The notes under the pieces are model-generated. The model searched no databases, had not been told where the DNA came from, and was given only the letters and a program-made list of their open reading frames with translations. From an uncultured Gemmatimonadota bacterium (GTDB taxonomy: Bacteria > Gemmatimonadota > Gemmatimonadetes > Gemmatimonadales > Gemmatimonadaceae), in assembly GCA_903894655.1 (NCBI GenBank), contig CAITQY010000376.1, positions 1-8,555 of the forward strand: a DNA stretch of 8,555 nucleotides, given 5' to 3'. Below, piece by piece: positions 1-6,701 of this stretch (positions are counted from its first letter, which is position 1; the number at the start of each line of letters is the position of its first letter). The position numbers were made by a program, and so were the translations under genes.

Positions 1-9
1 GGATGATGT

Positions 10-185
10 CACGCCACTCCCTCTCAGCGCCACTCACTTTTAGCGCCGTTCACTTTTAGCGCCGTTCACTCTTAGCGCCGTTCACTTTTGGCGCCGTTGA
101 CTCTCAGCGCCGTTCACTCTTAGCGCCGTTCCCTCTTAGCGCCGTTCCCTCTTAGCGCCGTTCACTCTCAGCGCCGTCAGCTGTT
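10..185. repeat. 16-bp tandem repeat array (ten units plus one decayed copy)
   Basis: Ten consecutive 16-base units begin at 26, 42, 58, 74, 90, 106, 122, 138, 154 and 170, with no insertion or deletion. The plus-strand consensus is AGCGCCGTTCACTCTT. The first eight bases are nearly invariant; changes fall mostly in the second half. Units 122 and 138 are identical. The 90 unit starts GGCGCC instead of AGCGCC. The 170 unit is the most diverged of the ten and covers the hyuB stop codon. A more decayed copy can be aligned at 10-25. Because 16 is not a multiple of three, the TAG (plus) and TAA/TGA (minus) triplets in the units rotate through the frames, so the array is not coding. Bases 1-9 show nothing I can assign. 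The array is transcribed as the 3' trailer if the operon reads through. Its function is unknown. Confidence 0.95.
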
Positions 186-1754
186 CTGCGCCCCCCATCC
201 TCCGCCTCCCGGCGTCTCGATGGTCAGCACGTCCCCCGCGTTCATGCTCACGCGGCACTTGGCCGGCAGCACCTCGCCGTTCAACAAATTCCGACCCGGC
301 TGTGCGTCCGACCCGCCGTTGGCCCCTGGCGGCGCCACGCGCCGACGTTCGGTGAGCAGCGTGGCCGTACACGGCACCATCGCCTGATAGCGACGCACGA
401 TACCATCCCCGCCACGACTGGCGCCGGCGCCACCGCTGCCGCGACGTACCGAGTACTCGACCACGCGCAGCGGATACGCCCGCTCGAGTGATTCCACCGG
501 CGTGTTACGCGTGTTGCTCATGCCCACGTGCACGGCATCCGGCCCATCGCCGCGCGCGCTGCCGCCTTGCCCGCCGCCGAGCGTTTCATAGAAACTCCAC
601 CCCGGCGCGCCCAGCGTGACGTTGTTCATCGTGCCCTGGCCGCAGGCAGGAATAGGCAGGTTGTGCACCCCGATGCTCGCGGCCGCCGCCGACAGGGCGG
701 CGAAGCAGACATCGGTCATGCGCTGCGACAGCTCCACATTGCCCGCCGCCACCGCGCTTGGTCGCTTCGCGTTCGCCACGCAATCGTCGGGGATGGTGAG
801 CGCGAGCGCCCGCGCCACCCCATCGTTCACCGGCACATCGTCGTCGCACAACACGCGCAGCACGAACACCGCCGCTGCCCGTGCGACGGCGGGCGGCGCA
901 TTCACATTGCCACGCACCGCCGGCGATGTCCCCGTGAGATCCAGATGCAACGTGGCGTCCTTCACGCGGACATGCACGACCACCGGAATTGCCGCATCGC
1001 TCACCCCGTCGCCTTCGAGAGCGTCGGCGGCGCGTCCTTCGGCGCCTTCCAGCAGCTCGAGGCGCGCCCGCACGCGGCGCTCGGTGTAATCGAGCAGCGC
1101 ATTCACCGCGTCGCCCAACATCTCGGCGCCAAGCCGCGCATACAACCCCTGCCATCCCGAGCGACCGGCCGCACACGCCGCCCGTTGGGCGCGCAGATCA
1201 CCGTCACGCTCTTCGGGCGTGCGCACGTTGGCCAGCACCAACCGCATGACATCGTCCTGCGCCACGCCACCGCGTTCAATGCGCACCGGCGGCACGATGA
1301 GGCCTTCCTGAAACAGCTCCGTCGCACCGAAGGGCATGCTACCTGGACTCATGCCGCCCACGTCGGCATGGTGCGCACGCACCGCGGCGTACCCGATGAT
1401 GCGTTGGGCATCGTGCGCGTCCGCGATCACCTCGACCATCGTGAGGTCGGGCAGATGCGAGCCGCCATGCGACGGATCGTTCAGCAGAAACACGTCGCCC
1501 GGCGCCGCCCCACAGGCACGGACCGCGGCCACCGATTCCGGCATGGCACCAAGGTGCACCGGAATGTGCGCCGCCTGCGCCACCATGCGGCCGTCGGCGT
1601 CGAACAACGCGCAACTGGCATCACGACGTTCGCGGATGTTCGGCGAAATGCTGCTGCGCTCGAGCAGTCCGCCCATCTCTTCGGCCAGCATCGCAACGCC
1701 CTGCGAAAAGACCGTGAGTTCGAGCGCGTCGAACCGCGCGCGTGTCGATGTCAT
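177..1754 (-). CDS. hyuB: Hydantoinase B/oxoprolinase family protein (HyuB subunit)
   Basis: This 525-residue protein has the usual length and full motif set of the HyuB family (Hydantoinase_B). Near the N-terminus are the serine/Asn-rich SSISPNIRERRDASCALFD (residues 34-52) and AHIPVHLGAMPE (62-73). NDPSHGGSHLPDLT (92-105) and RAHHADVGGMSPG (126-138) follow, then GNVNAPP (282-288), PACGQGTMNN (369-378), TLGGGQGGSARGDG (391-404) and the typical C-terminal PGGGGWG (515-521). With HyuA, such proteins catalyse ATP-dependent opening of cyclic amides such as hydantoins or 5-oxoproline, probably in the cytosol; the substrate cannot be read from the sequence. I chose the ATG at 1754 because the family homology begins there and it forms an ATGA overlap with the stop of the UDG-like gene. 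The 22-codon extension to 1820 only re-reads that gene. No strong Shine-Dalgarno is seen, so translational coupling is likely. The stop codon lies inside the last unit of the tandem array. Confidence 0.93.
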   Translation of the reverse strand: MTSTRARFDALELTVFSQGVAMLAEEMGGLLERSSISPNIRERRDASCALFDADGRMVAQAAHIPVHLGAMPESVAAVRACGAAPGDVFLLNDPSHGGSHLPDLTMVEVIADAHDAQRIIGYAAVRAHHADVGGMSPGSMPFGATELFQEGLIVPPVRIERGGVAQDDVMRLVLANVRTPEERDGDLRAQRAACAAGRSGWQGLYARLGAEMLGDAVNALLDYTERRVRARLELLEGAEGRAADALEGDGVSDAAIPVVVHVRVKDATLHLDLTGTSPAVRGNVNAPPAVARAAAVFVLRVLCDDDVPVNDGVARALALTIPDDCVANAKRPSAVAAGNVELSQRMTDVCFAALSAAAASIGVHNLPIPACGQGTMNNVTLGAPGWSFYETLGGGQGGSARGDGPDAVHVGMSNTRNTPVESLERAYPLRVVEYSVRRGSGGAGASRGGDGIVRRYQAMVPCTATLLTERRRVAPPGANGGSDAQPGRNLLNGEVLPAKCRVSMNAGDVLTIETPGGGGWGAQNS

Positions 1755-2410
1755 GACTGGGCCGCCGTGGGTGAAGGAAACCCGGCCTGCACAACGGCCG
1801 CCTGACAGCGTACCATCCACGCGTCTTGCAGGTCGGCCATCTTGGCGCCCTTGCCGCGATCGGGCGCCATCGACAACAGCCCCTGCGCCGACGGATGCGG
1901 TAGCGCGCGACGCGCCAACTCCGGCATGGGGGTTCGCTTGAACAGCGTATCGACGGTGCGGGTCGCCACGCGCCCGAGCGTCACCACACCTTTGAGTCCG
2001 CGAGTGCGCAGCATGGCGATGTCACGCGTCAGCCGCGACAGGTTCGTCGTGCCCTCGAGTTCCGCGCGCGTTGGGGCGCGAAAGGTTGCCCCGTCGTCAG
2101 TGGGACAGCGGTCGAACGCGTTAGCCAGCGCGACGCCGTGTGCAATCGGCACGAAGCCGCGGGCGGCGAACAGCGCGCCATCCCACTCCATACGATCGAT
2201 CTCCGGTGGCAACGTCAGCGCCCCGAGCCGCAGCAACACGTCGTACAGCACCTTGCCCGCGGCGTCGCCGAGAAACGGCACGCCGCTCTTGTCAGCGCCG
2301 CGCGGGCCCGGTGCTTCCCCGATCAGCACCACATACACGAGGCCGTCCAACGGCATCAGCATCGGCACCGGCGTGCCGAGAATGCGTGCGGTACGCATGG
2401 TCTTGGACAT
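1751..2410 (-). CDS. Uracil-DNA glycosylase superfamily protein
   Basis: This 219-residue protein carries the two hallmark UDG-superfamily motifs. Motif A is GEAPGPRGADKSGVPFLGD (residues 31-49), followed by AGKVLYDVLLRLG (51-63). Motif B is LPHPSAQGL (170-178). A central segment, ANAFDRCPTDD (96-106), resembles the family 4/5 'TN-V-C-P' stretch. Family members remove uracil, or other deaminated or damaged bases, from DNA. Families 4 and 5 normally hold a 4Fe-4S cluster with four cysteines. Only two cysteines occur here (102 and 202), and the N-terminal CxxC-type pair is absent. The GD-G-LY pattern after motif A looks more like family 5, while GEAPG is more like family 4, so I assign the superfamily but no family. 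The ATG at 2410 is 2 nt after the hyuA stop. An in-frame ATG at 2398 is the main alternative start; neither has a good Shine-Dalgarno. Its end overlaps hyuB by ATGA. Confidence 0.82.
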   Translation of the reverse strand: MSKTMRTARILGTPVPMLMPLDGLVYVVLIGEAPGPRGADKSGVPFLGDAAGKVLYDVLLRLGALTLPPEIDRMEWDGALFAARGFVPIAHGVALANAFDRCPTDDGATFRAPTRAELEGTTNLSRLTRDIAMLRTRGLKGVVTLGRVATRTVDTLFKRTPMPELARRALPHPSAQGLLSMAPDRGKGAKMADLQDAWMVRCQAAVVQAGFPSPTAAQS

Positions 2411-2412
2411 CG

Positions 2413-4371
2413 TCACGGCCGCTGCTCCAGCATCCATCCCCCGATGGCCAGCGCGCGCGCCGTCCACCCCGCCGCGACGCGCATGGTCGCGTCCGGCAAT
2501 CGCACGACCGCCGGACCGTCAATCACCCGCGTCATGGCGCGACCGTCGTCCACATCATCCGCCAACGCCCCATCACGCGTGGGACGCGCGAAGCGCACCG
2601 GCCACGGCGCGCTGCTGAGCGTCGTGCGGGCGCTGATAAACTCCACGGCGCGATTGAGCACGAAGCCCGCCCGTTCCTGGTGACGCACCACAAACCGCTC
2701 CGCGACGGCGGCCGATGTGTCACCAGGCTGCACGATGATATCCAGTTCGTACCCTTGCCCCTCATAGCGCGCCCGCAGCCACCAGCGCACCTCGAGCGAC
2801 AACGCCTCGTCACCGTCCGTGCGCAGCGCGTGCGCTTCCCGCTCGAGCAGAGCCCCCAAGGTGGCCGCACTCATCGCGTCGGCCCGTTGCATCACACTCA
2901 CCAGTGATTCGCGACGTTCAGGCGCCAGCGCCAGTCCGATGGCGCTCAGCACCCCGGCGTGCGGCGGCACGATGACCTGAGTCATCCCCAACCGCTCAGC
3001 TAGTCCGCACGCATGGAGCGGACCGCCGCCACCAAACGCGATGAGCGGCACGTCTCGCGGATCGACGCCGCGTTCCACGGATACACGGCGCAGCGCCCGC
3101 GCCATCGTGGCGTCGGCCGTGGCGATGATCGCGTCGGCCGCCCGTTCCATCGACACGCCAAGCGGCGCCGCGATGGTATCCACGGCAGCCCGCGCCCGCT
3201 CGAGGCTGATGGTCACGCCACCGCTCCACTCGCCGGGCGCGATCGTGCCCAGCACCACGTGCGCGTCGGTGACCGTGGGACGCACGCCACCGCGCCCGTA
3301 CGCGGCCGGACCGGGAGATGCACCGGCGCTCATCGGCCCCGTGCGCAGGGCTCCGCCGTCGTCGAGCCAGGCAATGCTGCCGCCACCGGCCGCGACGGCT
3401 TCCACCAGCACGCGCGGCAAGGCAATCGGCACACCGGCCACGCCGCCACCGCGTTCCACCAGGGGCTCGCCGTTGTCCACCAATCCCACGTCGGCGCTGG
3501 TGCCACCGATGTCGATCGTGAGCGCGCGAGAGACGCCAAGCGCCCGCGCGATCGCCGCCGCCCCCGTGACGCCTCCCGCGGGTCCTGAGAGCGCCAGCGC
3601 GGCGGCATGCGACGCCGCATCATGCGCCGACAACGTACCGCCGGCTGAGGTCATCACGCGCGGCGCCGGATAGTCATGCTGCGCCAGTCGTGCCGAGAGC
3701 CCCGACAGATAGCGGCGCACGGCCGGTCGCGCATACGCTTCGGCGACGGTGGTGGCCATCCGTTCGTACTCGCGAATCTCCGGCAGCGCCTCATGCGAAC
3801 ACACCACATCGGCCACGAGTCCAGCGTCCGTGAGCGCCAGCACGAGTGCGTCGCGCAAGGCGCGCTCATGCGACGAATCGCCGTACGCATGCAACAACGT
3901 GATCGCCACCGTCTCCGGCTTCTGCGCCTTCACGGCGTGCACCACCTCGGCAATGGCCTCGTCGGTGAGCGCGATCGTGACGCCCTCGGGCGTGATCCGC
4001 TCGCGTACCGGAATCACCTGCGACGGCTCCACCAGCGGGCGCGGATGGTGCTGGGCCAGGTCGTACAGCGCGGCGCGCTCCTGTCGGCGCAACTCGAGCA
4101 AGTCCGTAAAGCCCGCGGTGGCGCAGGCCACCACGCGGGCGCCCGCGCGCTCGAGCAGCAGATTGGTGACCACGGTGGTGCCGTGCGCGATATGCGCGAT
4201 CTGCGACCCGTTGAGCGCAGCCACGCGGAGCGCGTCCAGCACACCGGCCGCTCGATCCGTCGCCACGCTCAGCACCTTCGACGTATGGACGGTTCCATCC
4301 GCGTGCAACGCGGCGAGGTCGGTAAAGGTCCCACCCACATCGATGCCGACGGCAATGCGAGGCGCGGTCAT
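2413..4371 (-). CDS. hyuA: Hydantoinase A/oxoprolinase family protein (HyuA subunit)
   Basis: This 652-residue protein matches the HyuA family along its length. The N-terminal nucleotide-binding element is GIDVGGTFTD (residues 9-18), followed by IAHGTTVVTNLLLERAGA (61-78). The central Hydantoinase_A domain shows LSGPAGGVTGA (261-271), IDIGGTSADVGLV (286-298), VAAGGGSI (326-333), GPMSAGASPGPAAYGRGG (345-362), PTVTDAHVVLG (365-375) and FGGGGPLHACGLAERLGM (446-463), then PPHAGVLSAIG (469-479). The C-terminal domain has RYEGQGYELDI (535-545). It should couple ATP hydrolysis to activation of a cyclic amide or related substrate, working with HyuB; no third carboxylase-type subunit is nearby, which argues against acetone carboxylase. 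The ATG at 4371 fits where homology starts and makes an ATGA overlap with the DUF4105 gene. The frame stays open upstream to 4569, but those codons only shadow that gene. A G-rich run a few bases upstream could be a weak ribosome-binding site. Confidence 0.95.
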   Translation of the reverse strand: MTAPRIAVGIDVGGTFTDLAALHADGTVHTSKVLSVATDRAAGVLDALRVAALNGSQIAHIAHGTTVVTNLLLERAGARVVACATAGFTDLLELRRQERAALYDLAQHHPRPLVEPSQVIPVRERITPEGVTIALTDEAIAEVVHAVKAQKPETVAITLLHAYGDSSHERALRDALVLALTDAGLVADVVCSHEALPEIREYERMATTVAEAYARPAVRRYLSGLSARLAQHDYPAPRVMTSAGGTLSAHDAASHAAALALSGPAGGVTGAAAIARALGVSRALTIDIGGTSADVGLVDNGEPLVERGGGVAGVPIALPRVLVEAVAAGGGSIAWLDDGGALRTGPMSAGASPGPAAYGRGGVRPTVTDAHVVLGTIAPGEWSGGVTISLERARAAVDTIAAPLGVSMERAADAIIATADATMARALRRVSVERGVDPRDVPLIAFGGGGPLHACGLAERLGMTQVIVPPHAGVLSAIGLALAPERRESLVSVMQRADAMSAATLGALLEREAHALRTDGDEALSLEVRWWLRARYEGQGYELDIIVQPGDTSAAVAERFVVRHQERAGFVLNRAVEFISARTTLSSAPWPVRFARPTRDGALADDVDDGRAMTRVIDGPAVVRLPDATMRVAAGWTARALAIGGWMLEQRP

Positions 4372-5675
4372 CGCAGTGCCCCCGCCGAACGCGCGCGTCG
4401 TCGCTGGAGCGCGATCGCAAAGGCCACGTGCACCGGCACGACGAACGCCAGCACCACACCGCTCTGCTGAGACCATGACGGCACGAGCTGCAGCAGCAAC
4501 CCGACCAGAGAGAGCAGCGCAACCAGCGCGGAGATGCCAACCGCCGCGCGCAGCCACACGCCACGCCATAGCGCTATCGTGACGATCACGGCGGCGAGCA
4601 GCATGAGCGGATGCAGCTGCAACACCGTGAGATTGTGGCCCATGTACAGGTTGTGCTTGGTGACGGTGCCCGCCAGCAGCAACGCCGCGCCCAGCAGGCC
4701 ACCGAGACTGAACCAGAGCGCCGAGAAGACAGCGAGCGTGAACCGCGCCACCCCCGCACGCGCACCGGCCAGCAGCACGATGAGCGCCGCCAAGATCGCG
4801 CCGAGCACGAGCGCCATCGGCACACGCGAGGGCGCCTGCTCTGGCATCAGTGCGCGATCGGCGGTGAAGAGTACGGTGTCATTCGTGACGAGTGGCACCG
4901 ACGCGCCGTTCGCATCCGTCACCGTGAGCGCCGCCAGATGATTGGCCAGCAGCTCTGGCAGGAAGGACTCTTCCCACTTGGTCAGCACCTGATCAGCGTT
5001 GCGACCGAGGGCGATCTGAATACCGGGATACACGAGCGGATCGCTGGCGGTGATGCGTGCCGTTTCGTTCCGCCACGTGCGACCGCTGCCGCGCGCCGCG
5101 AACGGCGCGTCAAGCTGTCCGTTGAGCGCCCAGTTGAGCACGTCGCGCACGCGCGTGGCGCAATTATCGGCGTAGTAGTCGTAGCGGTAATACTTGTTCG
5201 CATCCTGCGCATTCCAGCGCACGAAGTCGGCGATCGCCCCGCGCTGCACCGCCGTGAGCTGCAACGCCTGTTGGCGAATCGTGCGATTCTCGCCCATGTA
5301 CGCCGCGTTGAAATCCGCCGTGCGATAGCCCGCCATCCAGTACTTGGTCTCGCCGGTGAGAAAGCGAGCCAGAAAGTTCGGCTGGTTGAAGTCGAACATC
5401 CCCCAATTGAAGGCGATGTCCTCACCGGTGGTGCTATCAGTGACCGCCAACGCGACGTGGCCGAATTTCTCGAACACGAACGCGCCCGGACCATACGTCA
5501 TGATCGACACCGACATCCGCGCCCCGCGTTCGGCGCGCGCACTGTCGAGCGCCGCCGACACACCGGGTGCGGGTGGCGGCGGCGTTGCCGCCAGCTCGGC
5601 GCGCTGCGCCGTGAGCGCCGACGAGGCCATCAGCATCGCCGCCACCAGTATACGCCGCACCATGGGGACCGTCAT
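4368..5675 (-). CDS. DUF4105 / Lnb N-terminal periplasmic domain membrane protein
   Basis: This is a 435-residue envelope protein. Residues 1-24 look like a signal peptide (MVRRIL, then a hydrophobic stretch ending SALTAQ). The periplasmic DUF4105 domain spans about 50-270, with YGPGAFVFEKFGHVALAV (61-78), FNWGMFDFNQPNFLARFLTG (89-108), YWMAGY (112-117) and YRYDYYADNCATRVRDVL (163-180). H73 and C172 are the likely catalytic pair. About five membrane helices follow (roughly 286-304, 313-336, 356-370, 374-398 and 406-423), and the protein ends in an arginine-rich tail. The domain was linked to Lnb, a lipoprotein N-acyltransferase of Bacteroides; a similar role here is inference. The start at 5675 shares one base with the stop of the Gfo gene (TAATG), so coupled translation is likely. 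An in-frame ATG at 5663 is the alternative start. Neither has a clear Shine-Dalgarno. The 3' end overlaps hyuA by ATGA. Confidence 0.85.
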   Translation of the reverse strand: MTVPMVRRILVAAMLMASSALTAQRAELAATPPPPAPGVSAALDSARAERGARMSVSIMTYGPGAFVFEKFGHVALAVTDSTTGEDIAFNWGMFDFNQPNFLARFLTGETKYWMAGYRTADFNAAYMGENRTIRQQALQLTAVQRGAIADFVRWNAQDANKYYRYDYYADNCATRVRDVLNWALNGQLDAPFAARGSGRTWRNETARITASDPLVYPGIQIALGRNADQVLTKWEESFLPELLANHLAALTVTDANGASVPLVTNDTVLFTADRALMPEQAPSRVPMALVLGAILAALIVLLAGARAGVARFTLAVFSALWFSLGGLLGAALLLAGTVTKHNLYMGHNLTVLQLHPLMLLAAVIVTIALWRGVWLRAAVGISALVALLSLVGLLLQLVPSWSQQSGVVLAFVVPVHVAFAIALQRRRARSAGALR

Positions 5676-6679
5676 TAGAAGCGAATCTCTTTCCCGTCGT
5701 CGGCGGCCTTGTAGATCGCGTCGACCACTTTCTGTACCAGCACCTGATCGGTGGGCGGCTCATACGGTGCGTCGCCGTCGATCACCGCGAGGAAGTGCGC
5801 GATCTCCGCACGGTAGCTCTGCAGGAACGGGCTTTCGCGCGCCGCGGCACCGGACGGCGACACATCGACCGCGCGTCCGTTCAGTTCCTTGGTGACGCGC
5901 AACGGCGCGAGTCGCGCCGAGCCACGGGTGGCGTGCACCTCAAACCACCAGCGATCTTCATCGCCCACGTACGACCACGACACGTCGATGTTGAGCACGA
6001 GACCGTTCTCGCACTCGAGGAACACCTGCATCGCATCTTCCACCGAACCGGCGGCGCGACCGCGACGCATCGACGACACGACGCGGATCGGATTCGGACC
6101 GTCAGCCAGCCACATGGCTAGATCGAGCAGCGGGAACCCGTGTTCCAGAAACACGCCGCCGCCCGACTCGGCGCGACGATTGCGCCACCCGTCGGCCGTG
6201 CGCTTGACATGGAGCGACCCGGCACGGATCGAGGTGACCTGCCCGAGTTCCGCGTTGCGGATGAACTGGTCGAGCGCCTGCACGTCGGCGCGGAAGCGAT
6301 GGTTATGCCCCACCACCAGACGGCGATCGGCCTTCTGCGCCGCCGCCAGGCACCGTTCGATACCGCGCGTCGTGAGCGAGAGCGGACGCTCACACAGCAC
6401 GTGCAGCTTCTTGCGCAGCGCCGCCAACACGTGCGGTTCATGCAGGTGGTTCGGCGTGGCAATGATGACCGCGTCGAGTTCGTCGATGTCGAGCAGCTCC
6501 TCGAAATCGGTGAACACGTCGGGCACGTCGAAGCGATCGGCCAGCGCACGCGCTTTCGCCGCATCGTTGTCACACAACGCGACCAGCTTGGCGCCGCGCA
6601 GCTTGGACAGAACTGGGATGTGCGTCAGCTGGGCAATGGCACCCGTGCCGACGACGGCTATACGCACGCCGTCCTTCAT
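5675..6679 (-). CDS. Gfo/Idh/MocA family protein with altered catalytic residues
   Basis: This 334-residue protein has the two-domain plan and usual length of the family. The N-terminal Rossmann fold has VRIAVVGTGAIA (residues 5-16), the dinucleotide-binding glycine loop, then LVALCDND (32-39) and VIIATPNHLHEPHV (71-84). The C-terminal domain contains GHNHRF (124-129) and GGGVFLEHGFPLLDLAMWL (173-191). Family members usually oxidise or reduce sugars, inositols or related compounds with NAD(P). Three positions are unusual. The EKP motif reads ERP (R98). In the DxGxHxxD motif the first Asp is Glu (E179) and the His is Pro (P183); only the last Asp (D186) remains. Checking the codons in the DNA confirms these residues. 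It may therefore bind a nucleotide or sugar without standard dehydrogenase chemistry, or belong to a divergent subfamily. A good Shine-Dalgarno supports the start. The SpoIID gene ends 22 nt upstream. Confidence 0.9.
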   Translation of the reverse strand: MKDGVRIAVVGTGAIAQLTHIPVLSKLRGAKLVALCDNDAAKARALADRFDVPDVFTDFEELLDIDELDAVIIATPNHLHEPHVLAALRKKLHVLCERPLSLTTRGIERCLAAAQKADRRLVVGHNHRFRADVQALDQFIRNAELGQVTSIRAGSLHVKRTADGWRNRRAESGGGVFLEHGFPLLDLAMWLADGPNPIRVVSSMRRGRAAGSVEDAMQVFLECENGLVLNIDVSWSYVGDEDRWWFEVHATRGSARLAPLRVTKELNGRAVDVSPSGAAARESPFLQSYRAEIAHFLAVIDGDAPYEPPTDQVLVQKVVDAIYKAADDGKEIRF

Positions 6680-6684
6680 TCACG

Positions 6685-6689
6685 CCTCC
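6685..6689 (-). promoter_or_regulatory. Shine-Dalgarno of the Gfo/Idh/MocA gene
   Basis: On the minus strand this reads GGAGG, five bases before the ATG at 6679. It is the strongest ribosome-binding site in the window. It fixes that start and lies in the 22-nt gap after the SpoIID gene. Confidence 0.8.
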
Positions 6690-6701
6690 GGAGATGACAG
6701 A

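Noticed and set aside
1..176. Intrinsic terminator or a small gene after hyuB
   Set aside because: No U-tract follows any possible stem on the minus strand, and stop codons recur in the frames because of the 16-base period.
10..185. CRISPR array
   Set aside because: The units are directly contiguous with no unique spacers and a 16-base period, so this is a tandem repeat.
528..1805. Plus-strand open frame of 425 codons opposite hyuB
   Set aside because: It is a shadow of hyuB with Arg/His-rich composition and no motif.
1755..1820. N-terminal extension of hyuB by 22 codons
   Set aside because: Family homology starts after the ATG at 1754, and the extension only re-reads the UDG-like gene in another frame.
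2411..2467. N-terminal extension of the UDG-like gene by 19 codons
   Set aside because: It lies inside the hyuA end and adds no recognisable sequence; the ATG at 2410 just after the hyuA stop is simpler.
4372..4569. N-terminal extension of hyuA by 66 codons
   Set aside because: It overlaps the end of the DUF4105 gene, has no family homology, and the ATG at 4371 gives the expected GIDVGGTFTD start with an ATGA overlap.
4611..5678. Plus-strand open frame of 355 codons opposite the DUF4105 gene
   Set aside because: It is antisense to a gene with signal peptide, domain motifs and membrane helices, and its own translation is Arg/Glu/His-rich without a domain.
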